From NCBI RefSeq assembly GCF_016793825.1, contig NZ_JAEULM010000014.1:23530-87529 (forward strand): a stretch of 64,000 bases of DNA, written 5' to 3'. Made by a program: the position numbers and the translations under genes. Shown here piece by piece: positions 45,779 through 55,396 of this stretch. The stretch is from Sphingopyxis sp. (lineage in GTDB: Bacteria > Pseudomonadota > Alphaproteobacteria > Sphingomonadales > Sphingomonadaceae). The first letter of the stretch is position 1. Every line of letters starts with the position of its first letter. The notes beneath the pieces are model-generated. The model made no database searches. It was given only the letters and a program-made list of their open reading frames with translations, and was not told the DNA's origin.

Positions 45779-47405
45779 AGATCGCCTCCTTGAAAGGGTC
45801 GAGGCCGACACGGCGATATGTATCGAGGAAGCGTTCGCCGGGCTCCCGCAGTTCGCGGTAGCGTTCGACGGTGCGCTCGACGGCGTCGACAACGCCGTCC
45901 TCGTCGAAACCGGGGCCGGTGATCTTGGCCTGCGACGTGTCTTCCGCACCCGAGCCGCCGAGCAGGAGCTGGTAATTCTCCGTACCTTTGCGGTCGACGC
46001 CAAGGATACCGATCTGGCCCGCATGATGGTGACCGCAGGCGTTGATGCAGCCCGAAATCTTGACCTTCAGTTCGCCGATGTCGAGTTGTCGGTCCATGTC
46101 GGCGAAACGCTGCTGAATCTTCTGCGCGACCGGGATCGATCGGGCGTTCGCCAGCGTGCAATAATCGAGGCCGGGGCAGGCAATCACGTCCGTGACGAGA
46201 TCGAGGTTCGCGTCGGCGAGACCTGCGGCGGCGAGCGCCCCCCACACCGCATAGAGATCCTGCTTGCGAACATGCGGCAGGACGAGGTTTTGCGCATGGG
46301 TCACCCGAACATCGTCGAAGCTGTAGCGTTCGGCAAGGTCGGCGACGACTTCCATCTGTTCGGCCGTGACGTCACCGCCGATACCGCCGACCGGTTTCAG
46401 ACTGATGTTGGCGATTGCGTAGCCGGGGGCCTTGTGCCGAACGGTCTGGCGATCGACCCACAGCGCGAATTCGGGGTCGGACCGGTCGATCTCTTCGGAC
46501 AGACCGGTTTCGAACGGCGGCGGCGTGAAATAGGCCGCGATCCGGTCATATTCGGCCTGCGGGAAATCGGTGCCGAGCGCGAGAAAGGTCTGGAACTCCT
46601 CCTCGACCTGACGTCGAAATTCTTCTTCGCCCAGTTCGTGGACGAGGATCTTCATCCGCTGTTTGTGGATGTTGTCGCGGCGTGCGTGCAGGTTCCAGAC
46701 GCGCAGGATCGCCTGCAGGTATGAGAAGATCTGATTGGCCGGACAGAAGTCGCGGATCGGGAAGGCGATGAACGGCGTGCGACCCATGCCGCCGCCGGCA
46801 TAGACTTCGAACCCTTCCTCGCCCGCTTCGTTGCGGACGATGCGCAGCGCGCAGTCGTGCCAGCGCAGCGCGGCGCGATCCTCTTTGGACGAAATGACCG
46901 CGATCTTGAACTTGCGCGGAAGATAGCTGAATTCCGGATGAAAGGTCGTCGCCTGCCGCAACAGCTCCGCCCAGGGGCGCGGATCGCAGATCTCGTCGGC
47001 GGCGGCGCCCGCATATTGGTCGGCGGAAATGTTGCGGATACTCTCGCCGCTTGTCTGGATCGCGTGCATCTCGACCGTCGCCAGCTCCGCGAGAATGTCG
47101 GGCGCCTGTTCGAGCTTGATCCAGTGATACTGGAGATTCTGGCGGGTCGTGAAATGGCCGTAACCGCGATCATAGGTGCGTGCGATATGCGCCAGCTTGC
47201 GCATCTGCACCGAATTGAGCGTCCCATAGGGGATGGCGACGCGCAGCATATAGGCATGGAGTTGCAGATAGAGGCCGTTCTTCAGTCGCAGCGGCTTGAA
47301 CTGGTCGTCGTTGATGTCGCCAGCGATGCGGCGGCGGGTCTGGTCGCGGAATTCCTCGACACGGGCATCGACCATCGCCTGGTCATATTGGTCATATCGA
47401 TACAT
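45771..47405 (-). CDS. cysI: Sulfite reductase hemoprotein
   Basis: A 544-residue siroheme/[4Fe-4S] enzyme reducing sulfite to sulfide. The two nitrite/sulfite reductase repeats are visible: RTYDRGYGHFTTRQNLQYHW early, and later ACPGLDYCTLANARSIPVAQ and KISGCINACGHHHAGQIGIL, which supply the cluster cysteines. It is preceded by DUF2849 (1 bp gap). No CysJ flavoprotein is here, so electrons probably come from ferredoxin or a partner encoded elsewhere. Confidence 0.94.
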   Translation of the reverse strand: MYRYDQYDQAMVDARVEEFRDQTRRRIAGDINDDQFKPLRLKNGLYLQLHAYMLRVAIPYGTLNSVQMRKLAHIARTYDRGYGHFTTRQNLQYHWIKLEQAPDILAELATVEMHAIQTSGESIRNISADQYAGAAADEICDPRPWAELLRQATTFHPEFSYLPRKFKIAVISSKEDRAALRWHDCALRIVRNEAGEEGFEVYAGGGMGRTPFIAFPIRDFCPANQIFSYLQAILRVWNLHARRDNIHKQRMKILVHELGEEEFRRQVEEEFQTFLALGTDFPQAEYDRIAAYFTPPPFETGLSEEIDRSDPEFALWVDRQTVRHKAPGYAIANISLKPVGGIGGDVTAEQMEVVADLAERYSFDDVRVTHAQNLVLPHVRKQDLYAVWGALAAAGLADANLDLVTDVIACPGLDYCTLANARSIPVAQKIQQRFADMDRQLDIGELKVKISGCINACGHHHAGQIGILGVDRKGTENYQLLLGGSGAEDTSQAKITGPGFDEDGVVDAVERTVERYRELREPGERFLDTYRRVGLDPFKEAIYG

Positions 47406-47406
47406 G

Positions 47407-47703
47407 TCAGATCACCCAGTCGCCGGCCGTCGGATCGGCGGGCTTCAATGTCAGGTCGGGGCGCACGGTCGGGCCGAGCGCGCGGATGCGGTCCTTGATG
47501 TGCGCGGGGCGCGGGCCGTCAGGCGTGGCTTCGGCATCGACGATATAGCCGCCGTTGACGCGGCGCGCGCCATCCTCGGCCGCCAGCACCGCTTCGCCAT
47601 GTTCGCCGACGTCGGCCGCGTCTTCGACGTGAAGCGACCAGTCACGGCCGGTCCACCAGATGACGGCACCCGTTTTCAGGTCGTTGCCGGTCAAGATTCG
47701 CAT
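47407..47703 (-). CDS. DUF2849 family protein
   Basis: A 98-residue protein starting MRILTGNDLKTGAVIWWTGR, with GGYIVDAEATPDGPRPAHIK and RIRALGPTVRPDL. This is the small DUF2849 partner encoded between siroheme synthase and sulfite reductase in alphaproteobacteria. Its role is unknown; conserved position suggests assembly or electron supply to CysI. It overlaps cobA by 13 bp. Confidence 0.92.
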   Translation of the reverse strand: MRILTGNDLKTGAVIWWTGRDWSLHVEDAADVGEHGEAVLAAEDGARRVNGGYIVDAEATPDGPRPAHIKDRIRALGPTVRPDLTLKPADPTAGDWVI

Positions 47704-48488
47704 GCAATATCCTTTAGTGAAGCGGCTATTCCCGGTGCGCCGAGGCAATCGAGCGCATCGGCGCGCGCCGCGACCTTGCCGACGATGATAAGCGCCGGGC
47801 TGGCGACCTTCTCGCGGACGACAAGATCGCCCAGATCGGTGAGAAGGGTCCGGAGGACGCGCGCCTCGGCGGTCGTGCCGCGCTCGACCACCGCGACCGG
47901 AAGCCCCGGCGAGACGCCGTCGGCGATCAGCTTGTCGGCAATGGCCGACGCGGTCGCCAGACCCATATAGATCACCAGCGTACGGCCATGTCCGGCCAGA
48001 CCGGACCAGTCCTGGTCGGTCAGATCCCTGCACTGGCCGGCAACGAAGCTCACCGCGCTCGCGTCTTCGCGATGGGTGAGGGGAAGCCCGGCCTGTGCGG
48101 CGCAGCCAGCGGCGGCGGTGATGCCGGGGACGACCTCGACCGCGATTCCGGCCACGCGCGCCGCATCGAGTTCTTCGCCGCCACGGCCGAAAATGAAGGG
48201 GTCGCCGCCCTTGAGCCGTACAACCTGCTTGCCGGCCAGCGTCTCGCGAACGATCAGGGCGTTGATCAGATCCTGCTTCATCGTGTGGCGGTTGCGCTGC
48301 TTTGCGACCGATATCCGTTCGACATGCGGCGGGATCAGGGCGAGTACGCCCTCGCCGACAAGCCCATCATGGACGACGACATCGGCCGCCGCCAAGAGGC
48401 GCGCGGCACGCAGCGTCAGCAGGTCCGGGTCGCCGGGGCCGGCGCCGACGAGCCACAATTTGCCCGGTCGAGAGAGGTGTTTTTCCAT
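47691..48488 (-). CDS. cobA: Uroporphyrinogen-III C-methyltransferase
   Basis: A 265-residue SAM-dependent enzyme making precorrin-2 on the way to siroheme. Motifs are VGAGPGDPDLLTLRA at the N-terminus, VVHDGLVGEGVL, RLKGGDPFIFGRGGEEL and GITAAAGCAAQAGLPLTHRE, all typical. It heads the cys operon, supplying siroheme to CysI. Oxidase/ferrochelatase functions (the CysG N-part) are absent, so they must be encoded elsewhere. Confidence 0.95.
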   Translation of the reverse strand: MEKHLSRPGKLWLVGAGPGDPDLLTLRAARLLAAADVVVHDGLVGEGVLALIPPHVERISVAKQRNRHTMKQDLINALIVRETLAGKQVVRLKGGDPFIFGRGGEELDAARVAGIAVEVVPGITAAAGCAAQAGLPLTHREDASAVSFVAGQCRDLTDQDWSGLAGHGRTLVIYMGLATASAIADKLIADGVSPGLPVAVVERGTTAEARVLRTLLTDLGDLVVREKVASPALIIVGKVAARADALDCLGAPGIAASLKDIACES

Positions 48489-48635
48489 GCACTGTAAATG
48501 ATCGCGCGCCGATCAAATCGCAAAGCAGCCTTTATTGAAGGCGGTGAAGGTAAATTTGCGCGGTACGAACTGCCCGCCGCGCCACGATCGGCCGTCCGGT
48601 CCGATGGGCGCGGATCGGTCCGTACGCGGGGCGGG

Positions 48636-50081
48636 TCAGAGGTAGTTCTTGCGGACCAGCTGCGATCCCTCGGGGTCGCGAAGCCCGACCCCGATCGATG
48701 CCCGGATGGCGTCGCTTTCGGCGCTGGCCACCGGATAGGCGCAATAATCGGCGGCGTAAAAGGCGCTCGGCCGATGGTTGCCGGACAGCCCGAGCCCGCC
48801 GAAGGGCGCGGCCGAAGAGGCCCCGTTGGTCGGGCGGTTCCAATTGATCACCCCCGCGCGCGCATTCGCCCAGAACTGGTCGTAAAGCTGCGGCGTACCG
48901 CCGATCAGCGATGCCGACAGGCCAAAACTGGTGTTGTTCGCCTCTGCGATCGCCGCTTCGAAGCTGTCGACGCGGATGACCTGAAGCAGCGGGCCGAACA
49001 ATTCGATGTCGGGGCGTTCGGGCATCGCGGACACGTCGATGATCCCGGGCGTCAGGAACGGACGTCCGGCGCTCGGGCGCGACATGTGGCGGATCACCTG
49101 GCCGCCGTTCGACATGAGGACGAGAAAACTCTCGGTGAGCGCGTCGGCCGCCTCATTGTCGATCACCGGCCCCATATAGGGTGCAGGATCGGCGTGCGGA
49201 TGATCGACGATCAGCCTGTTCGCGAGACCCTTGACCTCGTCGAGCAGGCGGTCGGCCATGCTCTCCTTCACGATCAGGCGGCGGGCGTTGCTGCACCGCT
49301 GTCCGGCGCTGAGAAATGCCGATTGCACGACCAGTATCGCGGCGGTGGCGATGTCGGCGGTGTCCCAGACGACGATCGGGTTGTTGCCGCCCATTTCGAG
49401 CGCGAGGATCTTTCCCGGCCGGTCGGCGAACTGGCGATTGAGCGCGAGGCCGGTGCGCGCCGACCCCGTGAACAGCAGGCCATCGAGCCCGTCGTGCGCG
49501 GCGAGCGCCCTGCCTGTGTCGGGGCCGCCGATGACGAGCCGCAACACGTCGGTGGGAACGCCCGCGCTGTGGAACAGGTCGACCAGCTTTGCGCCGACGG
49601 CGGGGGTTTTTTCGGAGGGCTTGAACACCACCGAATTGCCCGCGAGCAGTGCGGGAACGATATGACCGTTCGGCAGATGCGCCGGGAAATTATAGGGGCC
49701 GAGGACCGCCAGCGTTCCGTGCGGTTTGTGGCGCACCGCGTTGCGCAGCCCCATCGCGCCTTCTATCCGGCGGTTGGGCGTGCGTTCGGCATAGGCCTTA
49801 ATCGAGATTTCGACCTTGTTCGCGACCGATTCGACCTCGGTCCGCGCTTCCCAAAGCGGTTTCCCGGTTTCGCGGGCGATCAGATCGGCAAGCGCTTCGC
49901 CTTCCGCCTTGACCCGGTCGGCGAAGCGACGGAGCGTTTCGGATCGGAAAGTGACGGCTTTCGACGCCCATTCGGGCCATGCGCGCCGCGCGGCTTCGAC
50001 TTCGTGATCGACATTACTGACCGCGCCGCGCCATAGCTCGTTGCCGGTGGCGGGTTCGAAGGAAAGCAGGTCTTCGCTCAT
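48636..50081 (-). CDS. astD: Succinylglutamate-semialdehyde dehydrogenase
   Basis: A 481-residue aldehyde dehydrogenase of the arginine succinyltransferase pathway. The catalytic Cys is in FLSAGQRCSNARRLIV, and the family segments VLGPYNFPAHLPNGHIVPAL and EMGGNNPIVVWD match AstD. I start at ATG 50081, with AGAGG upstream. No other ast gene (astA, astB, astC, astE) is adjacent, so the pathway may be complete elsewhere or the enzyme may serve another purpose. Confidence 0.9.
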   Translation of the reverse strand: MSEDLLSFEPATGNELWRGAVSNVDHEVEAARRAWPEWASKAVTFRSETLRRFADRVKAEGEALADLIARETGKPLWEARTEVESVANKVEISIKAYAERTPNRRIEGAMGLRNAVRHKPHGTLAVLGPYNFPAHLPNGHIVPALLAGNSVVFKPSEKTPAVGAKLVDLFHSAGVPTDVLRLVIGGPDTGRALAAHDGLDGLLFTGSARTGLALNRQFADRPGKILALEMGGNNPIVVWDTADIATAAILVVQSAFLSAGQRCSNARRLIVKESMADRLLDEVKGLANRLIVDHPHADPAPYMGPVIDNEAADALTESFLVLMSNGGQVIRHMSRPSAGRPFLTPGIIDVSAMPERPDIELFGPLLQVIRVDSFEAAIAEANNTSFGLSASLIGGTPQLYDQFWANARAGVINWNRPTNGASSAAPFGGLGLSGNHRPSAFYAADYCAYPVASAESDAIRASIGVGLRDPEGSQLVRKNYL

Positions 50082-50210
50082 GGTCGCCAACCTCTTATCG
50101 GCGAATGCGGTTGGCGGCAACCGCTCCGCCCCATTTCGGCGACGGATGGCTTGCGTCGCGCGGGCTGGTTGGCGATAGACGGGGCGGGGCGCTCATCAAG
50201 GGGATAGGCC

Positions 50211-51104
50211 ATTTCGGCAAGGCAGGACATCAAGCGCGAGTGGGACGATCATTATTGGTGGTCGCACGATGGCGTCCGGCTGCACGCGCGTATCTATGGA
50301 GGGCCTGAAGGCAGCGCCGCAGCCCCGCCCATATTGTGCATGCCGGGTCTGGCGCGCAACGCGCGCGACTTTGAAAGCCTTGCGCCTTTCATGGCGGAGG
50401 GGCGGCGCGTGATTGTCGCGGAATTTCGGGGGCGCGGCGAAAGCGCCTATGCCAAGGATCCGATGACCTATGTCCCGCTGACCTATGTGCAGGACGTCGT
50501 CGCGCTGCTCGACGAGATGGAGATCGAACGTTTTGCAACCGTGGGAACCTCGCTCGGCGGGCTGGTTTCGATGTTGCTTGCCGCGACACAGCCGGGGCGC
50601 ATCGTCGGTGCGGTCCTGAACGACGTCGGGCCGGAGCTGGAGACGGCGGGGCTCGAACGGATCCGCGACTATATCGGTGCGGGCGGGAGCCAGCCGACCT
50701 GGGTCTATGCGGCCCGCGCCTATTCCGAACTGAACCGCGCGGTGTATCCGCATTATGACATCCACGACTGGCTACGCATCACCAAGCGGACCCACCGCCT
50801 GACGCCTGAAGGTCGGATCGTCGCCGATTATGACAAGCAGATCGCGGCGCCGCTGCGGCTGCCCGGTGGCGAAGGCGGGATCGATCTGTGGCCGGCGTAT
50901 CAGGCGCTTGGCGACATTCCGGTGCTGATCCTGCGCGGCGCGCTGTCCGATATCCTGTCGGGCGCCGCGGCGAAGAAGATGGTCGCGAAGCTGCCGAACG
51001 CGAAACTGGCAGAAATCCCGGGCGTCGGCCATGCGCCGACGATGGATGAAGGCGACGCGCGCGCGGCGATCGGCGCCTGGATCGCGGACCTGCCCGCCGC
51101 GTGA
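50211..51104 (+). CDS. Alpha/beta hydrolase with no canonical start codon
   Basis: The hydrolase fold begins WDDHYWWSHDGVRLHARIYG and continues ILCMPGLARNARDFESLAPF, with the nucleophile elbow GTSLGGLVSMLLA and a late GVGHAP His motif. The region needed for the first strands lies upstream of any ATG, GTG or TTG: the frame is open from 50208 (after a TAG at 50205) and the only candidate initiators are ATT 50211 (AAGGGG seven bases upstream) or ATC 50229 (AAGG six bases upstream). I give 50211 as the start with low certainty. It overlaps the next gene (GTGA). Confidence 0.75.
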   Translation: MSARQDIKREWDDHYWWSHDGVRLHARIYGGPEGSAAAPPILCMPGLARNARDFESLAPFMAEGRRVIVAEFRGRGESAYAKDPMTYVPLTYVQDVVALLDEMEIERFATVGTSLGGLVSMLLAATQPGRIVGAVLNDVGPELETAGLERIRDYIGAGGSQPTWVYAARAYSELNRAVYPHYDIHDWLRITKRTHRLTPEGRIVADYDKQIAAPLRLPGGEGGIDLWPAYQALGDIPVLILRGALSDILSGAAAKKMVAKLPNAKLAEIPGVGHAPTMDEGDARAAIGAWIADLPAA

Positions 51105-52261
51105 CTGGCGTCGCCGTTCCCGCGCGCATCCTGCACCTGCACTCCAGTTTCTCGCTGGGCGGAAAGGAGGCGCGCGCCGTCCGGCTGATGAACCTGATGG
51201 GGCCGCGGGCGCGGCACGTCATCCTGTCGGCGGTTCCGGAGGCGATGGGCGCGCGCGATGCGATCGACCCCGCCATCGACGTGCGCTTCCCCGCGGACGC
51301 GCCGCCGCTTTTCGGCAAGCCGGGGCTGAAGCGTTATCGCGCAATCGCCCGCTATATGCGCCGTTTCGACCTTGTGCTGAGCTATAATTGGGGCGCGATG
51401 GACGGCGTGATGGCACACCGTCTTTTTTCGCCCTTTCACAACCTGCCGCCGATGATCCATCACGAGGACGGATTCAACGAGGACGAAAGCGTCCGGCGGA
51501 ACTGGAAGCGCAATATTTTTCGCCGCCTCGCCTTGCCGACGACCGATGCGCTGGTCGTGCCATCGACGATGCTCGAACGGATCGCGGCCGACGATTGGGG
51601 CAAGAGGCGGCGGGTCCAGCTGATCCGCAACGGCATCGACGTCGCGGCCTATGCGAAGCCGCCTGTCGTTCCGATTCCGGGGCTCGTCCGGCGCGAAGGC
51701 GAAGTGCTGATCGGCACGGTTGCGGGACTGCGCAAGGTGAAGGATATCCCCCGGCTCGTCCGCGCCGCGGCCGACCTTCCCGCCGCGGTCCGGCTGGTCG
51801 TGGTGGGCGAGGGCCCCGAGCGGGACGCGATCGCCGCCGAAGCCGCCGCGTGCGGGATGGCGGACCGGCTCGTCATGCCGGGCTTCATGGCGGACCCCGC
51901 GCGCTGGATCGGCCATTTCGACCTGCTCGCGCTGTCGTCGCGTAGCGAACAGGCGCCGATCGCCGTGATCGAGGCGATGGCCGCGGGGTTGCCCGTCGTC
52001 AGCCCGGACGTCGGCGATGTCGCGGCCATGGTGTCGGGGCAGAATTTCCCTTTTGTCGCGACCGACGAAACCGCCTTTCGCAAGGCGCTCGCGACGCTGG
52101 TCATCGACGCGGGCCTTCGCGCGCGCGTCGGCCATGCAAACCGGAGCGTCGCGGCCGCGCGCTTCGACGAATCAACCATGGTCGCAGCCTATGAAAATCT
52201 CTATGGTCGGGCGCTCAAGGGCCGCCGCCTCTTCTCCGGGGATCAGGGCGCACGGCATTGA
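51101..52261 (+). CDS. GT4-family glycosyltransferase
   Basis: A 386-residue GT-B glycosyltransferase with an N-terminal acceptor half (LHLHSSFSLGGKEARAVRLM) and a C-terminal donor half with GTVAGLRKVKDIPRLVRAAA and SSRSEQAPIAVIEAMAAGLP (EX7E-type). Starts with GTG 51101 overlapping the hydrolase stop. It is well away from the EPS operon, so it may act on lipopolysaccharide or another glycan; the target is unknown. Confidence 0.88.
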   Translation: MTGVAVPARILHLHSSFSLGGKEARAVRLMNLMGPRARHVILSAVPEAMGARDAIDPAIDVRFPADAPPLFGKPGLKRYRAIARYMRRFDLVLSYNWGAMDGVMAHRLFSPFHNLPPMIHHEDGFNEDESVRRNWKRNIFRRLALPTTDALVVPSTMLERIAADDWGKRRRVQLIRNGIDVAAYAKPPVVPIPGLVRREGEVLIGTVAGLRKVKDIPRLVRAAADLPAAVRLVVVGEGPERDAIAAEAAACGMADRLVMPGFMADPARWIGHFDLLALSSRSEQAPIAVIEAMAAGLPVVSPDVGDVAAMVSGQNFPFVATDETAFRKALATLVIDAGLRARVGHANRSVAAARFDESTMVAAYENLYGRALKGRRLFSGDQGARH

Positions 52262-52345
52262 CTTTCATGGCCGCCTTCCGCTTACGGAAGCGGTAGACGG
52301 GGCGCAGCGCGCGACGGGACGCGCGCGGAGAGAAAGAGGTTTAAC

Positions 52346-53749
52346 GTGTTCAAAGGTTTGAAGCCCATTCTTTACGGTGGCCGTGAAGTATGGCCGCTGG
52401 TCGAGGGCGGTAAGGGCGTGTCCGCGACCAACCATATGTCGAGCGGTGCGTGGGCCGCGGCGGGCGGGATCGGCACCGTATCGGCCGTCAACGCCGACAG
52501 CTATGATGCCGAAGGCAAGATCATCCCCCAGATCTATCGCGCGCTGACGCGGCGCGAACGGCACGAGGAACTGATCCGGTACGGGATCGACGGCGCCGTC
52601 GAACAGGTCAAGCGTGCGCACGACGTTTCGGGCGGGAAGGGCGCGATCAACATCAACGTGCTCTGGGAAATGGGCGGTGCGCAGCAGATCCTCGAAGGCG
52701 TGCTGGAGCGGACGAAAGGCCTGGTCGCGGGCGTCACCTGCGGCGCCGGCATGCCGTACAAGCTCAGCGAGATCGCCGAACGGCACAATGTCCTGTATCT
52801 GCCGATCATCAGCTCGGCGCGTGCTTTTCGAGCGCTGTGGAAGCGCGCCTATCACAAGGTCGCGCATCTGCTTGGCGCCGTGGTCTATGAGGATCCCTGG
52901 CTCGCCGGGGGGCATAACGGCCTGTCGAACGCCGAAGACCCGCTCGTCCCGCAGGACCCCTATCCGCGCGTCAAGGCGCTGCGCGACACGATGCGGGCGG
53001 AGGGGATTTCGGACGACGTGCCGATCGTGATGGCCGGCGGGGTCTGGTATCTGCGCGACTGGGAAGACTGGATCGACAATCCCGAGCTGGGCCAGATCGT
53101 TTTCCAGTACGGGACGCGGCCGCTGCTGACCGAAGAGAGTCCGATCCCGCAGGAATGGAAGGACCGGCTTCGCACCCTCGACGAGGGCGACGTACTCCTC
53201 CACCGCTTCTCGCCAACCGGTTTTTATTCCAGCGCGGTGCGGAACCCCTTCCTGCGCGAACTTGAGGCACGGTCGGAACGCCAGATTCCCTATTCGAAGC
53301 AAGAGGCGGGCGACCATGTCGCGCAACTCGACGCGGGCGTGAAGGGCAAGAATTTCTGGGTCACGCCGCATGACCGTGATCGGGCGCGTGACTGGGTCGC
53401 CGAAGGTTATACGACTGCACTCAAGACGCCGGACAATACGGTGGTCTATGTTACCGAGGACGCCAAGGCGGTCATCCGCAAGGATCAGTCAGATTGCATG
53501 GGCTGTCTGTCGCATTGCGGTTTTTCATCATGGAAGGACCATGACGATTATTCGACCGGATACCTCGCCGATCCGCGCAGCTTTTGCATCCAGAAGACGT
53601 TGCAGGACATCGCCCATGGCGGCGACGTCGACCAGAATCTGATGTTCGCGGGCCATGCCGCGTTCAATTTCAAGACCGATCCCTTTTATTCGAACAACTT
53701 CACGCCGACGGTGAAACAGCTCGTCGACCGGATCCTGACAGGGGACTAA
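52346..53749 (+). CDS. Nitronate monooxygenase family flavoprotein
   Basis: A 467-residue TIM-barrel FMN enzyme of the NAD(P)H-dependent 2-nitropropane dioxygenase family. Features are KPILYGGREVWPLVEGGKGV, GAGMPYKLSEIAERHNVLYL and GGHNGLSNAEDPLVP with the FMN-phosphate loop. The C-terminal region is longer than in typical members and holds CMGCLSHCGF plus another Cys (SFCIQKTLQD). It starts with GTG 52346, AGAGGT upstream. The real substrate may not be nitronates. Confidence 0.86.
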   Translation: MFKGLKPILYGGREVWPLVEGGKGVSATNHMSSGAWAAAGGIGTVSAVNADSYDAEGKIIPQIYRALTRRERHEELIRYGIDGAVEQVKRAHDVSGGKGAININVLWEMGGAQQILEGVLERTKGLVAGVTCGAGMPYKLSEIAERHNVLYLPIISSARAFRALWKRAYHKVAHLLGAVVYEDPWLAGGHNGLSNAEDPLVPQDPYPRVKALRDTMRAEGISDDVPIVMAGGVWYLRDWEDWIDNPELGQIVFQYGTRPLLTEESPIPQEWKDRLRTLDEGDVLLHRFSPTGFYSSAVRNPFLRELEARSERQIPYSKQEAGDHVAQLDAGVKGKNFWVTPHDRDRARDWVAEGYTTALKTPDNTVVYVTEDAKAVIRKDQSDCMGCLSHCGFSSWKDHDDYSTGYLADPRSFCIQKTLQDIAHGGDVDQNLMFAGHAAFNFKTDPFYSNNFTPTVKQLVDRILTGD

Positions 53750-53786
53750 GGCGCCGCTACCGGGCGCGGCGCGAGAGCGACCTGTG

Positions 53787-54785
53787 TCAGGCCCACCCCT
53801 CCAGCACCTGATCGGCGGGGCGATGCCCGTCGCACCAGGCGCGGATATTGGCGATCACCTTTTCGCCGGACGCCTCGCGCCCTTCGATCGTTGCCGAGGC
53901 GAGGTGGGGGAGGAGGACGGCATTGTCTAGGGCGAGCAGATCGGGATCGACCACCGGCTCCTGCGCATAGACGTCGAGCCCCGCGCCCGCGATGCGGCGG
54001 GTCTTCAGCGCGGCGATGAGGGCCTTTTCGTCGATGATTTCGCCGCGTGCGGTGTTGATCAGATAGGCGGTCGGCTTCATCGCCGCGATGCGGGCGGCGT
54101 TCACCATCTCGTGCGTTTCCGTCGTGTGCGGACAGTGGATCGAGACGATGTCGCTGATCCGCAGCAGCGTGTCGATACTGGCGTGATAGCTCGCGCCCAG
54201 TTCCTCCTCGATCGCTTCGGGCAGGCGGCGGCGATTGTGATAATGGATCGACAGGCCGAACGCCCGCGCGCGGCGCGCGACCGCGAGGCCGATACGGCCC
54301 ATGCCGATGATGCCCAGCAACTTGCCGCCGACCCGGTGGCCGAGCATCGTGCTGGGTGCCCAGCCTTCCCATTTGCCCGATCGCATCAGCTTCTCGCCCT
54401 CGGCAAGGCGGCGCGGGACGCTGAGGATCAGTGCCATCGTCATGTCGGCCGTGTCTTCGGTGAAGACGCCCGGCGTGTTCGACACCATGATGCCCTTGGC
54501 GCGCGCGGCGGCGAGGTCGATATGATCGACCCCGGCGCCGAAATTGGCGATCAGTTTCAGCCGCTCACCGGCGGCGGCGATGACATCGGCGTCGATTTCG
54601 TCGGTTACCGTTGGCACCAGAACATCGCAATCGGCCACCGCGGCTTTCAATTCGTCACGGGTGAACGCCCGGTCATAGGCCGACAGGGCGACGTCGAAGA
54701 GTTCGGCCATGCGCGCCTCGACATGGGGCATCAACTGGCGGGTGACGATGACGCGCGGGCGTTTCGGGCGGGATGAATCGGGCAT
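53787..54785 (-). CDS. D-2-hydroxyacid dehydrogenase family protein
   Basis: A 332-residue NAD(P)-dependent dehydrogenase. The cofactor motif is GIIGMGRIGLAVARRARAFG; the catalytic Arg is in INTARGEIIDEKAL, with the later Glu in YAQEPVV and His in LLPHLASAT, all three present. Similar enzymes act on glyoxylate or hydroxypyruvate. I start at ATG 54785. It is convergent with the nitronate monooxygenase gene. Confidence 0.92.
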   Translation of the reverse strand: MPDSSRPKRPRVIVTRQLMPHVEARMAELFDVALSAYDRAFTRDELKAAVADCDVLVPTVTDEIDADVIAAAGERLKLIANFGAGVDHIDLAAARAKGIMVSNTPGVFTEDTADMTMALILSVPRRLAEGEKLMRSGKWEGWAPSTMLGHRVGGKLLGIIGMGRIGLAVARRARAFGLSIHYHNRRRLPEAIEEELGASYHASIDTLLRISDIVSIHCPHTTETHEMVNAARIAAMKPTAYLINTARGEIIDEKALIAALKTRRIAGAGLDVYAQEPVVDPDLLALDNAVLLPHLASATIEGREASGEKVIANIRAWCDGHRPADQVLEGWA

Positions 54786-54910
54786 GACCGCGATAGAGCG
54801 CGCCCGCGACAGGGGGTCAAGGGGGAGGCGACAGAAAAGGCTGGGGACGAACGCAGCCTTTCGCGCGGCGAACGGTTGTAAAGCGGGCATGAGTTTGACA
54901 AGGCAGAGAG

Positions 54911-55369
54911 ATGACCAGCCGCCAGATTCTAGCAGTGATAGCGCTCGTCGCGGTCGTGGGACCGGCAAGCGCGCAGACCGAGGTCGAGCTGCCCTATTGG
55001 GCGTCGATCAACGTGGACGAAGCGCGGATGCGCAAGGGGCCGTCGCCGGACGTGCCCGTCGTCTGGGAATATCGGCGCAAGGACCTTCCCGTGAAGGTGA
55101 TCGCGCGCTTTGAAACCTGGCGCAAGATCGAGGATCCCGACGGGACGCAGGGCTGGATGGCGGCACGCCTGCTCAGCCGCACGCGCACGGCGATCGTGAC
55201 CGGCGGCGTGCAAGCGATGCGCGAGGAGCCGAACCTGTCGGCCGCGGTTTCCTATCGTGCCGAACCCGGCGTCGTCGGCCGGATCACCGATTGCAAGAAT
55301 GGCTGGTGCCTCTTCGACGCCAAGGGGCGCAAGGGCTGGATCCAGACCGACCATATCTGGGGCGACTGA
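54911..55369 (+). CDS. Exported SH3-domain protein
   Basis: A 152-residue protein with a signal peptide (QILAVIALVAVVGPASAQ) and two bacterial SH3-like halves: ARMRKGPSPDVPVVWEYRRK with WRKIEDPDGTQGWM, and AMREEPNLSAAVSYRAEPGV with GWCLFDAKGRKGWIQTDHIW. Such domains bind cell wall or partner proteins in the periplasm. Single gene. Confidence 0.87.
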   Translation: MTSRQILAVIALVAVVGPASAQTEVELPYWASINVDEARMRKGPSPDVPVVWEYRRKDLPVKVIARFETWRKIEDPDGTQGWMAARLLSRTRTAIVTGGVQAMREEPNLSAAVSYRAEPGVVGRITDCKNGWCLFDAKGRKGWIQTDHIWGD

Positions 55370-55396
55370 CCGCGCCGCGGCCAGTCGCCGAATGGC

